DNA of 52,722 bases. It comes from Flavobacteriales bacterium MED-G22. GTDB lineage: Bacteria; Bacteroidota; Bacteroidia; Flavobacteriales; Flavobacteriaceae. Where the stretch lies: assembly GCA_002457295.1 (NCBI GenBank), contig NTKF01000004.1:1-52722 (forward strand), given 5' to 3'. The translations under genes and the position numbers were made by a program. Below are positions 35,214 through 43,572 of the stretch, piece by piece (positions within the stretch are counted from its first letter, which is position 1; each line of letters starts with the position of its first letter). The notes below the pieces were generated by a model. That model was not told where the DNA came from. It was given only the letters and a program-made list of their open reading frames with translations, and ran no database searches.

Positions 35214-35801
35214 ATGAACTCATTTTGGCTTTATTTTACCCTTGGATTTGATCATGTTTTGGATCTAGGAGGGTTAGATCACTTCTTTTTTTTGATAGTA
35301 TTGGCCTTGCCTTTTGGCTGGCGGAACTCCAAAAGTCTTGTGGGATGGGTTACCCTATTTACCATTGGTCACACTTTTTCATTATGGGCAGCTTATGCCG
35401 GTTGGATAAAAATTTCAGGTGTATGGATAGAGTTTCTAATTCCGATTACGATAGCCTGGATGGCTATTCGAGTATTGTTGCCCGAGGGCAAATCAACTTT
35501 TAAGTCTAAACTCAATTTGAATGTGTCATTGACGACCCTTGTTTTTGGATTGATTCATGGGCTTGGCTTTGGACGCTATTTTTCACAAATTGTTGTTGAA
35601 GATGCAGCATATACCTCTTTGTTTCAATTTGCCTTAGGGGTTGAGTTTGCCCAACTGCTCATCGTTTTAGGTGTTGTTGTGGCTAATTTATTGGTCTTGG
35701 ATATACTTCGTTGGAATGCAAAAAAATGGCGATTGATTATTTCTGCCATGGTCCTTTCACAGGCGCTAATGATGGCTATTGAAAACAATCCTTGGACTTA
35801 A
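35214..35801 (+). CDS. HupE/UreJ family membrane protein
   Basis: A polytopic protein of 195 residues. The signatures FTLGFDHVLDLGGLDHFFFL and LFTIGHTFSLWAA, together with FGLIHGLGFGRYF, carry the histidine/aspartate motifs of the HupE/UreJ family. Some members transport nickel or cobalt, but no hydrogenase, urease or cobalamin genes are nearby, so the substrate is open. Confidence 0.85.
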   Translation: MNSFWLYFTLGFDHVLDLGGLDHFFFLIVLALPFGWRNSKSLVGWVTLFTIGHTFSLWAAYAGWIKISGVWIEFLIPITIAWMAIRVLLPEGKSTFKSKLNLNVSLTTLVFGLIHGLGFGRYFSQIVVEDAAYTSLFQFALGVEFAQLLIVLGVVVANLLVLDILRWNAKKWRLIISAMVLSQALMMAIENNPWT

Positions 35802-35844
35802 AAACTATTCACAAATTCAACTCGATTGATTTTGTAAAACCTTG

Positions 35845-35852
35845 TATATTCG
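35845..35852 (+). promoter_or_regulatory. Candidate -7 box of the dCMP deaminase gene
   Basis: TATATTCG differs from TAnnTTTG by one base and ends six bases before the ATG at 35859. The placement is the same as in front of xth. No -33 element is found at standard spacing. Confidence 0.25.
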
Positions 35853-35858
35853 TATTTG

Positions 35859-36287
35859 ATGGATAAGCAATCTAAATATGATATTGCATACTTAGAAATG
35901 GCACACCGGTGGGGGCAACTATCGTACTGTAAACGAAAAAAAGTGGGAGCACTAATTGTAAAAAATAAAATGATTATTTCTGATGGATATAATGGAACCC
36001 CCTCAGGATTTGAAAATGTTTGTGAAGATGAAGCTCATTACACTAAATGGTATGTGTTGCATGCCGAAGCAAACGCCATTCTAAAAGTGGCAAGCTCAAC
36101 TCAATCGTGTAGAGGTGCCACCCTCTACATCACACTTTCTCCATGCAGAGAATGTAGCAAGCTCATCCATCAAGCAGGGATCGTTAGAGTGGTTTATGCA
36201 GTACCCTATAAAGATGACAGCGGATTGAAATTTTTACAAAAAGCAGGAGTGGACCTAAAACATGTTATTATAAATCAAAAAGCTTAA
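35859..36287 (+). CDS. Deoxycytidylate (dCMP) deaminase
   Basis: A zinc-dependent deaminase that makes dUMP for thymidylate synthesis. The zinc/proton-transfer motif is HAE (His68, Glu70 in VLHAEANAILK) and the second motif PCREC (Cys96, Cys99 in TLSPCRECSKLI). The N-terminal SYCKRKKVGALIVKN and GYNGTPSGFENVC are typical of dCMP deaminases. I use the ATG at 35859 rather than the TTG one codon upstream. The protease gene begins 3 bp downstream. Confidence 0.93.
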   Translation: MDKQSKYDIAYLEMAHRWGQLSYCKRKKVGALIVKNKMIISDGYNGTPSGFENVCEDEAHYTKWYVLHAEANAILKVASSTQSCRGATLYITLSPCRECSKLIHQAGIVRVVYAVPYKDDSGLKFLQKAGVDLKHVIINQKA

Positions 36288-36290
36288 GCA

Positions 36291-37880
36291 ATGATGAAAA
36301 ACTCAATTTATCTTTTGCTGATTGTCCTTTTTTCGATTTCGATAGGATTTCTAGTTGGGGAGAAAAAAGAAGAGCTTTTTCCCTCTCAAAACTCTACTTT
36401 TTCAAGTGTCAATCGGCTAAGCCGGTTAATGGAATATTTATCCAATAATTATGTTGATCAAATCAATACTGATAGTTTAGTAGGAACCATTATTTCTGAT
36501 GTGGTTGACAAGCTCGACCCGCATTCTGTATACATTCCTGCTCAGGAACAACAATTGATTGCAGAGAATATGCAAGGTAATTTTGAAGGCATAGGAGTGA
36601 GTTTTTTTATGGTTGAGGACACCATTGCTGTTGTTCGGGTGCTAAAAGGAGGGCCAAGTGAAAAAATGGGTTTAAAGACAGGGGACAGAATTTTGATGGC
36701 AAATCAAGATACGCTCTATAACAAATCACTCGAAAGTGTTCAGGTGATTGGAACTTTGAAAGGACCGACGGGCTCCAAAGTAAATCTCGAGATTTATAGA
36801 AAAGAAACAGATTCACTTTTTCAACTTGAGCTTACTAGAGGTGCTGTTCCACTTCCAAGTGTACCTTCCTACTACATGGTTGATGATCGAGTTGGCTATT
36901 TAAAAATAACCCGTTTTTCTCAAACCACTTTCGACGAGTTCACTAATGGGTTGATTGATCTTAAGAAACAAGGAATGGAGGCTCTAATTTTGGATATGCG
37001 AGGCAATCCCGGAGGCTATTTATTGCCTGCAAAACAAATTGCTAATACTTTTTTGTCCAATGGCAAGCCAATTGTTATTGTAGAGTCGAATAAAGGAGTT
37101 CGACAACGAACAGTTGCAGATGCTGATGGGCAATTTGAGAATGGTTCACTCTATGTTTTAGTAGACGAGCAGTCTGCTTCAGCCAGTGAAATAGTTGCTG
37201 GAGCCATTCAAGATAATGATCGTGGATGGATTGTTGGGCGGCGCACTTTTGGTAAGGGCTTAGTGCAACAGCAATTGCCCTTAGGCAAAGGAGATCAAAT
37301 TCGGCTTACAACAGCACGCTATTACACTCCTACAGGCAGATCCATTCAAAAACCCTACAACACCAATGATAAAGAGACCTATTTTGCAGATTTACAAAAT
37401 CGTTTCAAAAAAGGGGAAATGAAAGATGCAAAAAACATCCCTGTGGAGGATAGCTTAGCTTTTAGAACTCCAAAAGGAAGAACCGTCTATGGAGGTGGTG
37501 GTATAGTTCCTGATTATTATGTTGCAAACCCGAATACACAAGAACAAGAGTGGAATAATTATTGGATTCAGTCTAATTTAGTGAACCATTTTCTCTTTTT
37601 AGAAATGGATAAAAACCGTAAACCCTTCAAGTTTTCTGGTCCTGCACATTTTTTTAGCGAGCCACTTCCCAACACAGAAGCACTTATCAAAGCCTTTAAA
37701 TCCTACAGTAAAGAACGAAACCTGGATATAGATTTCGCAAAGGAAAAAGAGATAATAAATTCCTTAAAATCATATATGGGACTTCAACTTTTTGATGAAA
37801 ACATATATAATCGCGTTAAAAATCAAGAGGATCCATTTATGCTTAAAGCCCTCAAGCAAATGAATCAAGAGGACTTTTAG
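36291..37880 (+). CDS. S41-family C-terminal processing peptidase (CtpA/Prc-like)
   Basis: An exported protease. An N-terminal signal or anchor segment (SIYLLLIVLFSISIGFLVG) is followed by a PDZ domain (about 85-170; GVSFFMVEDTIAVVRVLKGG). The S41 catalytic domain comes next. The likely catalytic dyad is Ser297 in the SASASE motif and Lys322 in GRRTFGKGLVQQQ, 25 residues apart as in Prc. A C-terminal extension of about 150 residues follows. The family degrades or trims periplasmic proteins from their C-terminus. Confidence 0.93.
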   Translation: MMKNSIYLLLIVLFSISIGFLVGEKKEELFPSQNSTFSSVNRLSRLMEYLSNNYVDQINTDSLVGTIISDVVDKLDPHSVYIPAQEQQLIAENMQGNFEGIGVSFFMVEDTIAVVRVLKGGPSEKMGLKTGDRILMANQDTLYNKSLESVQVIGTLKGPTGSKVNLEIYRKETDSLFQLELTRGAVPLPSVPSYYMVDDRVGYLKITRFSQTTFDEFTNGLIDLKKQGMEALILDMRGNPGGYLLPAKQIANTFLSNGKPIVIVESNKGVRQRTVADADGQFENGSLYVLVDEQSASASEIVAGAIQDNDRGWIVGRRTFGKGLVQQQLPLGKGDQIRLTTARYYTPTGRSIQKPYNTNDKETYFADLQNRFKKGEMKDAKNIPVEDSLAFRTPKGRTVYGGGGIVPDYYVANPNTQEQEWNNYWIQSNLVNHFLFLEMDKNRKPFKFSGPAHFFSEPLPNTEALIKAFKSYSKERNLDIDFAKEKEIINSLKSYMGLQLFDENIYNRVKNQEDPFMLKALKQMNQEDF

Positions 37881-38074
37881 CCTTGACTTTTTTGATTAAT
37901 TTTCCTTGCTAATTGTAAAATCAATAACAATAAAAACGCACTCCCTGAGGCTAGCGCACCAATTACAGCTACAGTGCTTTTTCCTTCTAGGGGAGTTTGC
38001 CAATCTATTTGATAGATATTAAATGCCATCATGCAAATGGAGAGGATCATGAATATTTGAATGGTTTTTTTCAT
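37877..38074 (-). CDS. Small two-helix membrane protein, unknown function
   Basis: A 65-residue protein with two predicted transmembrane helices (IQIFMILSICMMAFNIYQI and VAVIGALASGSAFLLLLIL) and a basic C-terminal tail. I do not recognise a functional family, though similar small proteins are common in Flavobacteriia. It follows marC in the same direction with a 17-bp gap and its stop overlaps the protease stop by 4 bp. The close packing supports a real gene. Confidence 0.6.
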   Translation of the reverse strand: MKKTIQIFMILSICMMAFNIYQIDWQTPLEGKSTVAVIGALASGSAFLLLLILQLARKINQKSQG

Positions 38075-38091
38075 AAGATTTTTTTAAAATG

Positions 38092-38661
38092 CTATACTAA
38101 TGCTCCAATATTATTAGTGAAAAGCTTGACGGCAATAGCCAACAATACAACACCGAAAATTTTTCTAATTATATTAATTCCAGAAGTGCCCAGTAGTCGT
38201 TCAATAAAGCGAGATGATTTTAATATGACATAAACAATAATTGCATTAATTATAATAGCAATAATAATATTGGTAATGTGATATTCTGCTCGCAATGAGA
38301 GAATTGAAGTCATTGTTCCTGCGCCAGCAATAACAGGAAAAGCTAATGGTACAATTGAGGCTGTGGCTGGTGCATCATCCCTAAAAAGAGTGATGCCTAA
38401 GATCATCTCCAGGGCAAGAAAAAAAATGACAAAAGAACCCGCAACAGCAAAAGAGTTGACATCAATGCCTATGAGTTTGAGGATTTCTTCTCCTAGAAAT
38501 AAAAAGCTTATCATTATCAAAGCTGCTACTAAGGTTGCCTTTTCGGATTGAATGTGTCCCACTTTTTTGCGCAAAGAAATAACGACAGGCAGACTACCCA
38601 CAATATCAATTACTGCAAAGAGAACCAAACTAGCAGAAAGAATTTCTTTAAAATTGAACAT
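38092..38661 (-). CDS. MarC family integral membrane protein
   Basis: A 189-residue polytopic protein of the MarC (UPF0056) family. FAVIDIVGSLPVVISLR near the N-terminus and FPVIAGAGTMTSILSL are the family hallmarks. The family was once linked to multiple antibiotic resistance, but that link is not supported, and no function is claimed. Confidence 0.9.
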   Translation of the reverse strand: MFNFKEILSASLVLFAVIDIVGSLPVVISLRKKVGHIQSEKATLVAALIMISFLFLGEEILKLIGIDVNSFAVAGSFVIFFLALEMILGITLFRDDAPATASIVPLAFPVIAGAGTMTSILSLRAEYHITNIIIAIIINAIIVYVILKSSRFIERLLGTSGINIIRKIFGVVLLAIAVKLFTNNIGALV

Positions 38662-38736
38662 GCCAAAAATTTCGATAAAAGTAAATGGCTTTGGGTAAAC
38701 AAAAGAAGAATTATGTTTAAATTTGAGAAAAAAGCT

Positions 38737-39309
38737 ATGTTATCAATTCAGAACACGCTTGTTTCTGAAGAGTTGATCCAAAAACACTTTGTATGCAACG
38801 TTTCCCAGTGCAAGGGAGAGTGCTGTGTCTCAGGAGAGGCAGGCGCTCCTTTAGAATCAAATGAAGCGGTCTATTTAGAAAAAAACTACAGTAAAATTAA
38901 ACCCTTCCTTACTCCTAGTGGTGCAGATGCAATTGAATCGCAAGGCACCAATATAAAAGGTAAAGACGGTTCCATAGAAACACCATTAGTGGAAGGAAAG
39001 GAATGTGCTTATGCCACCTTCACAGAAACGGGAATAGCACAATGCGGTATTGAAAAAGCGCATCAAGAGGGAGTCATCACTTTTCAAAAACCAATTTCTT
39101 GTCATCTATACCCGGTGAGAGTTACTTCTTATTCAGAATTTGAAGCGGTCAATTATCATGAATGGTCAATTTGTGATTCTGCCTGTAATTTTGGAAAGGC
39201 ATTAAAAATTCCGATCTATCAATTTGTAAAATCTGCATTGATTAGAAAATTTGGTGAAGAATGGTATTCACTTTTAGAAAAAGAAGCAGACAAATTGCAT
39301 TCGCTCTAA
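38737..39309 (+). CDS. DUF3109 family cysteine-rich protein
   Basis: A cytoplasmic protein of about 190 residues matching DUF3109. At least nine cysteines occur in conserved clusters: VCNVSQCKGECCV, then single cysteines in KECAYATF, AQCGIEK and ISCHLYPVR, and two in WSICDSACNFG. Such spacing suggests a metal or iron-sulfur centre; the function is unknown. I chose MLSIQNTLVSEELI (38737) because homologues begin near NTLVS; an ATG at 38713 is also possible. The longer frame from 38548 runs into marC antisense sequence and is rejected. Confidence 0.82.
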   Translation: MLSIQNTLVSEELIQKHFVCNVSQCKGECCVSGEAGAPLESNEAVYLEKNYSKIKPFLTPSGADAIESQGTNIKGKDGSIETPLVEGKECAYATFTETGIAQCGIEKAHQEGVITFQKPISCHLYPVRVTSYSEFEAVNYHEWSICDSACNFGKALKIPIYQFVKSALIRKFGEEWYSLLEKEADKLHSL

Positions 39310-39531
39310 GAAGCAATGTTTATAGGGCCTCCGCCTTTTTAACATTTGTAAACTATTGATAAACAGTCTAATACTATTTCTGTTTTTTCTCTTTTTTGAT
39401 CCAAAAAATCATTTTTTGTTAAAAACTCGATGGGTTTGTGGAAAAGTTGCTCTTTCAAATCTGCAATCATTTTAGAATCTTTGTAGGACACAAAAACCAA
39501 TAATTTTTTAAAATAAAAAAGCAACAACAAT
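39310..39531 (+). promoter_or_regulatory. Control region upstream of nrdB-nrdA
   Basis: This 222-bp gap holds no convincing gene. It contains TGTGGAAAA at 39437-39445, whose reverse complement TTTTCCACA differs by one base from the DnaA-box consensus TTATNCACA. It also holds several AT-rich TTGTTAA/TTGATAA-like words (about 39345-39425). Ribonucleotide-reductase promoters are often tied to DnaA or NrdR, but no NrdR box is seen. No exact TAnnTTTG box is present. The region is a candidate for cell-cycle or dNTP-linked control. Confidence 0.35.
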
Positions 39532-40515
39532 ATGGCAGCAGTAGAACCTATTCTCCAAGAAAATGAAAATCGATTTGTAATATTCCCTATCCAACATCAT
39601 GACATATGGGAATGGTATAAAAAAATGGAGGCTAGTTTTTGGACTGCTGAGGAAATCGACTTGCACCAAGACCTTGACGACTGGAATAATAAACTAAGTA
39701 ACGACGAACAATATTTCATCAAACATATTCTAGCTTTTTTTGCTGCATCAGACGGTATCGTTAATGAAAACCTTGCCGAAAACTTTGTCAATGAAGTACA
39801 ATATTCTGAAGCAAAATTCTTCTATGGTTTTCAAATTATGATGGAAAACATACATTCAGAAACCTATTCATTATTGATTGATACCTATGTCAAAGATGAA
39901 GAAGAAAAAAACAGGTTGTTCAAAGCCATTGAAGTTTTTCCTGCCATCAAGAAAAAGGCTGACTGGGCTCTTCGATGGATTGATTCAGATTCTTTTGCTG
40001 AAAGATTAATTGCATTTGCTGCTGTGGAAGGTATTTTCTTCTCAGGGGCCTTCTGTTCTATTTTTTGGCTGAAAAAAAGAGGACTCATGCCTGGCCTTAC
40101 CTTTTCCAATGAATTAATATCTCGTGACGAAGGAGTTCACTGTGATTTTGCTGTCCATTTGCATAACACTCACCTAGTCAACAAAGTACCCAAAGAACGT
40201 ATTCGAGAAATCATTAATGACGCTCTCAATATTGAGCGTGAATTCGTTACAGAATCGCTTCCTGTCAGTTTGATAGGAATGAATGCAAAATTGATGACAC
40301 AATATTTAGAATTTGTCACCGATCGCCTGTTGGTTGAATTAGGTGTTGGGAAAGAGTATAATGTGACAAATCCTTTCGATTTCATGGACATGATTTCACT
40401 ACAAGGGAAAACCAATTTCTTTGAGAAGCGAGTTGGAGAATATCAAAAAGCAGGTGTACTCAACAGTAACAACGAAAAAGAGAACGCCAAAATTAGTTTC
40501 GACGAAGATTTTTAG
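39532..40515 (+). CDS. nrdB: Ribonucleoside-diphosphate reductase, beta subunit (class Ia)
   Basis: The small subunit houses the diiron-tyrosyl radical needed for ribonucleotide reduction. The radical tyrosine is Tyr98 in [20 protein letters not shown], a segment close to eukaryotic R2 proteins. Iron ligands are expected in [11 protein letters not shown], in the MENIHSE stretch and in [12 protein letters not shown]. The length is 327 residues. nrdA follows 89 bp downstream in the same direction, with a run of eight C in the gap. Confidence 0.95.
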   Translation: MAAVEPILQENENRFVIFPIQHHDIWEWYKKMEASFWTAEEIDLHQDLDDWNNKLSNDEQYFIKHILAFFAASDGIVNENLAENFVNEVQYSEAKFFYGFQIMMENIHSETYSLLIDTYVKDEEEKNRLFKAIEVFPAIKKKADWALRWIDSDSFAERLIAFAAVEGIFFSGAFCSIFWLKKRGLMPGLTFSNELISRDEGVHCDFAVHLHNTHLVNKVPKERIREIINDALNIEREFVTESLPVSLIGMNAKLMTQYLEFVTDRLLVELGVGKEYNVTNPFDFMDMISLQGKTNFFEKRVGEYQKAGVLNSNNEKENAKISFDEDF

Positions 40516-40604
40516 TCATTCGCTACCAAAATTTATTCTGAGCCTACCAACCCCCCCCTCCTTTTTGTTTTGGAACAATTGTATAACTAAATAAAAGATA
40601 AAAC

Positions 40605-43040
40605 ATGTATGTAGTTAAAAGAGATGGTCGAAAAGAGCCTATCATGTTCGACAAAATTACCGCGAGAATTAGAAAACTCAACTATGGTCTGAATGCACTT
40701 GTAGATCCCGTTCGAGTGGCAATGCGAGTGATTGAAGGCCTATATGATGGCGTGACCACCTCTGAATTAGATAATCTAGCCGCCGAAATTGCGGCTACGA
40801 TGACAACTACACACCCAGATTATGCACAATTGGCTGCAAGAATTTCTGTTTCTAACTTACATAAAAACACGAAGAAATCCTTCTCAGAAACGATGAAAGA
40901 CCTCTACGAGTATGTCAATCCACGAACAGGAAAAAAAGCGCCACTTCTTTCCGATGAGGTTCATGAAATTATTGAAAAAAATGCCGATGTATTAGATTCA
41001 AACATTATTTACAATCGCGATTTTGGCTATGACTTTTTCGGTTTTAAAACCTTAGAGCGCTCTTATCTTTTAAAAATAAATGGAAAGATTGCTGAGCGTC
41101 CACAACATATGTTGATGCGTGTAGCTGTGGGAATACATTTGGACGACATGGACTCTGTTTTGGAGACCTATGAATTGATGTCTAAGCGTTACTTTACACA
41201 TGCCACTCCCACCCTGTTTAACTCAGGAACACCTAAGCCCCAAATGTCTTCTTGTTTTTTACTCACCATGAAAGAAGATAGTATTGACGGGATCTATGAC
41301 ACATTAAAACAAACTGCAAAAATTTCACAATCTGCAGGAGGTATTGGTTTGTCTATACACAATGTACGCGCTACTGGGTCTTATATTGCAGGAACAAATG
41401 GCACTTCAAATGGCATTGTGCCAATGTTGCGTGTTTTTAACGATACAGCTCGATATGTAGATCAAGGAGGAGGAAAACGAAAGGGTTCTTTTGCCATTTA
41501 TGTTGAGCCATGGCACGCAGATATTTTTGATTTTTTAGAACTCAAGAAGAACCATGGAAAAGAAGAAATGCGTGCTCGCGATCTTTTTTATGCCATGTGG
41601 GCCCCCGATCTATTTATGAAGCGGGTTGAAGAAGATTCCCATTGGACTCTGATGTGTCCCAATGAGTGCCCAGGGCTTTATGATTGCTATGGTGAAGACT
41701 TTGACGCACTTTATCTTCAATACGAAACAGAGGGCAAGGGACGAAAAAAAATTAAAGCCCGTGAGCTTTGGGAAAAGATTTTAGAGTCTCAAATAGAAAC
41801 AGGTACCCCTTATATGCTATATAAGGACTCAGCTAATAGAAAATCAAACCAAAAGAACTTAGGGACCATACGGTCATCTAATCTTTGTACTGAAATATTA
41901 GAGTATACATCTGAAGATGAGGTTGCTGTTTGTAATTTGGCCTCTATTGCGCTGCCTATGTATGTTAAAGACGGTTCTTTTGACCATCAATCGCTTTTTG
42001 ATGTGACCAAACAAGTAACAAAAAATCTCAACCGAGTTATTGACCGTAACTATTATCCTATTCCTGAAGCAGAAAACTCTAATATGCGACACCGACCTAT
42101 TGGCCTTGGTGTTCAGGGCCTAGCAGATGCCTTTATTTTATTGCGGCTTCCTTTTACTTCAGAAAAAGCGAAAGAACTCAATCAGGAAATTTTTGAAACA
42201 CTTTATTTCGCGGCTGTAACAGCTTCTGTAGAAGAAGCAGAAAAAGAAGGCCCCTACAAAACCTATAAGGGTTCACCCATATCAAAAGGTGAATTTCAAC
42301 ACAATATGTGGGGTATCAAAGACAAAGAGCTTAGTGGCCGTTGGGATTGGGATGCCCTACGCAAAAAAGTAAAAAAATATGGAGTGCGCAATTCATTGCT
42401 CGTTGCGCCAATGCCTACAGCATCGACCTCTCAAATTTTGGGAAACAATGAGTGTTTTGAGCCCTACACCTCAAATATTTATACTAGAAGAGTGCTCTCT
42501 GGAGAATTTATTGTGGTGAATAAGCACCTCTTGGAGGACTTAGTCAAGCTAGGCCTCTGGAATGAAGATTTAAAGCAAGAACTCATGAGAGCAAACGGTT
42601 CTATCCAGAACATTGAAGGCATCCCAGATGATATTAAAGAATTATATCGAACAGTATGGGAAATGAGCATGAAAGATATTATTGATATGTCCCGTCAAAG
42701 AGGGTATTTTATTGATCAATCTCAATCACTAAATCTCTTTATGGAAGGAGCAACAATGGCGAAACTAACCTCCATGCATTTTTATGCTTGGAAATCTGGT
42801 CTTAAAACAGGAATGTATTATCTAAGAACTAAGTCTGCAGTTGATGCTATCAAATTTACTATAGACAATAAGGCGAAAGAAAAGCAAGCCAGTGTTGTGG
42901 CCCCTGCCCCTGCAGCAACTCAAACAGCAATGGCAACAACTACCCCAGTTGTAGAGCCACTTTCTCCAGAAGAGCTTAAGCAAATGTTATCACAATCCAA
43001 AGAAAGTGAAGACGATGATTGTTTGATGTGCGGATCCTAA
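40605..43040 (+). CDS. nrdA: Ribonucleoside-diphosphate reductase, alpha subunit (class Ia)
   Basis: The catalytic subunit, 811 residues. An N-terminal ATP cone ([20 protein letters not shown]) gives overall allosteric control. The active-site cysteines are in [17 protein letters not shown] and [10 protein letters not shown]. The glycyl/tyrosyl radical-transfer and substrate loops include [20 protein letters not shown]. The C-terminus carries the redox-active pair in DDCLMCGS after an Ala/Thr/Pro-rich linker of about 30 residues. It forms an operon with nrdB and is followed by a strong terminator at 43061-43088. Confidence 0.96.
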   Translation: MYVVKRDGRKEPIMFDKITARIRKLNYGLNALVDPVRVAMRVIEGLYDGVTTSELDNLAAEIAATMTTTHPDYAQLAARISVSNLHKNTKKSFSETMKDLYEYVNPRTGKKAPLLSDEVHEIIEKNADVLDSNIIYNRDFGYDFFGFKTLERSYLLKINGKIAERPQHMLMRVAVGIHLDDMDSVLETYELMSKRYFTHATPTLFNSGTPKPQMSSCFLLTMKEDSIDGIYDTLKQTAKISQSAGGIGLSIHNVRATGSYIAGTNGTSNGIVPMLRVFNDTARYVDQGGGKRKGSFAIYVEPWHADIFDFLELKKNHGKEEMRARDLFYAMWAPDLFMKRVEEDSHWTLMCPNECPGLYDCYGEDFDALYLQYETEGKGRKKIKARELWEKILESQIETGTPYMLYKDSANRKSNQKNLGTIRSSNLCTEILEYTSEDEVAVCNLASIALPMYVKDGSFDHQSLFDVTKQVTKNLNRVIDRNYYPIPEAENSNMRHRPIGLGVQGLADAFILLRLPFTSEKAKELNQEIFETLYFAAVTASVEEAEKEGPYKTYKGSPISKGEFQHNMWGIKDKELSGRWDWDALRKKVKKYGVRNSLLVAPMPTASTSQILGNNECFEPYTSNIYTRRVLSGEFIVVNKHLLEDLVKLGLWNEDLKQELMRANGSIQNIEGIPDDIKELYRTVWEMSMKDIIDMSRQRGYFIDQSQSLNLFMEGATMAKLTSMHFYAWKSGLKTGMYYLRTKSAVDAIKFTIDNKAKEKQASVVAPAPAATQTAMATTTPVVEPLSPEELKQMLSQSKESEDDDCLMCGS

Positions 43041-43060
43041 TAAGCAAACTCATTCTATCT

Positions 43061-43088
43061 AAAAAACCCTTCGTAAGAGGGTTTTTTT
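43061..43088 (+). terminator. Rho-independent terminator after nrdA
   Basis: AAAAAACCCT (43061-43070) pairs perfectly with AGGGTTTTTT (43078-43087) around a 7-nt loop and continues into a T-run. It begins about 20 bp after the nrdA stop codon and ends the nrdB-nrdA transcript. Confidence 0.85.
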
Positions 43089-43167
43089 ATTTATCTAAAA
43101 ATCAATTCATCACCCACGTATGTTAAATTAATGTTACTCAAATGTATCTTTAAAATAAAATATTTGT

Positions 43168-43175
43168 TATATTTG
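43168..43175 (+). promoter_or_regulatory. -7 box of the MORN-repeat protein gene
   Basis: TATATTTG is an exact TAnnTTTG match, 29 bp before the GTG at 43205 and downstream of the nrdA terminator. A clear TTG -33 element is missing. Confidence 0.35.
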
Positions 43176-43204
43176 TTAAATAAACATTAAACTACCTACA
43201 AGTT

Positions 43205-43555
43205 GTGAGATTTGCCGTTCTATTTTTTTTCTTTTTAAGTCACTCGCTTATCGCTCAAAATGAAGTGATTGAAAATCAATTAGTAAAAACTGAAAAATCT
43301 TATGAGTTTACGCGCTATTACGCTAATGGTCAAATTGCTCAACGAGGCCCTATAAAAAATAAAAAATTGCATGGTGTTTGGGTGAGTTATTCTCCAGAGG
43401 GTAAAAAAGTTTCTCAAGGCACTTTTAAAAAAGGAAAAAAGACGGGGAAATGGTTTTTTTGGAATGAAGAAGGTTTAATTGAAGCTGACTTTAATGAGAA
43501 TAAGCTAGTTTCTGCCGTGTCATGGGACAAAGGGAAAATCTTGGCCGATAACTAA
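43205..43555 (+). CDS. Secreted MORN-repeat (YwqK-like) protein
   Basis: A 116-residue protein with a signal peptide (hydrophobic run FAVLFFFFLSHSLIAQ). MORN-type repeats follow: RYYANGQIAQRGPIKNKKLHG, GVWVSYSPEGKKVSQGTFKK and GKWFFWNEEGLIEADFNE are the three visible units. Relatives are annotated as YwqK-type antitoxin-like proteins by similarity of the repeats; nothing here shows toxin-antitoxin function. The start is GTG at 43205, since no ATG precedes the signal peptide. It converges on the PiT gene with a gap of 17 bp. Confidence 0.72.
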   Translation: MRFAVLFFFFLSHSLIAQNEVIENQLVKTEKSYEFTRYYANGQIAQRGPIKNKKLHGVWVSYSPEGKKVSQGTFKKGKKTGKWFFWNEEGLIEADFNENKLVSAVSWDKGKILADN

Positions 43556-43572
43556 TCTTCAGCCTACCTAGT

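Noticed and set aside
38548..38712. N-terminal extension of the DUF3109 gene
   Set aside because: It runs antisense through the start of marC and has no family similarity; homologues start near NTLVS.
39339..39530. 63-residue minus-strand frame in the nrdB leader
   Set aside because: No recognisable domain, AT-rich composition, and it fills a regulatory gap upstream of nrdB.
43205..43555. Toxin-antitoxin function for the YwqK-like protein
   Set aside because: Only MORN-type repeats and a signal peptide are visible, and no toxin gene is adjacent.
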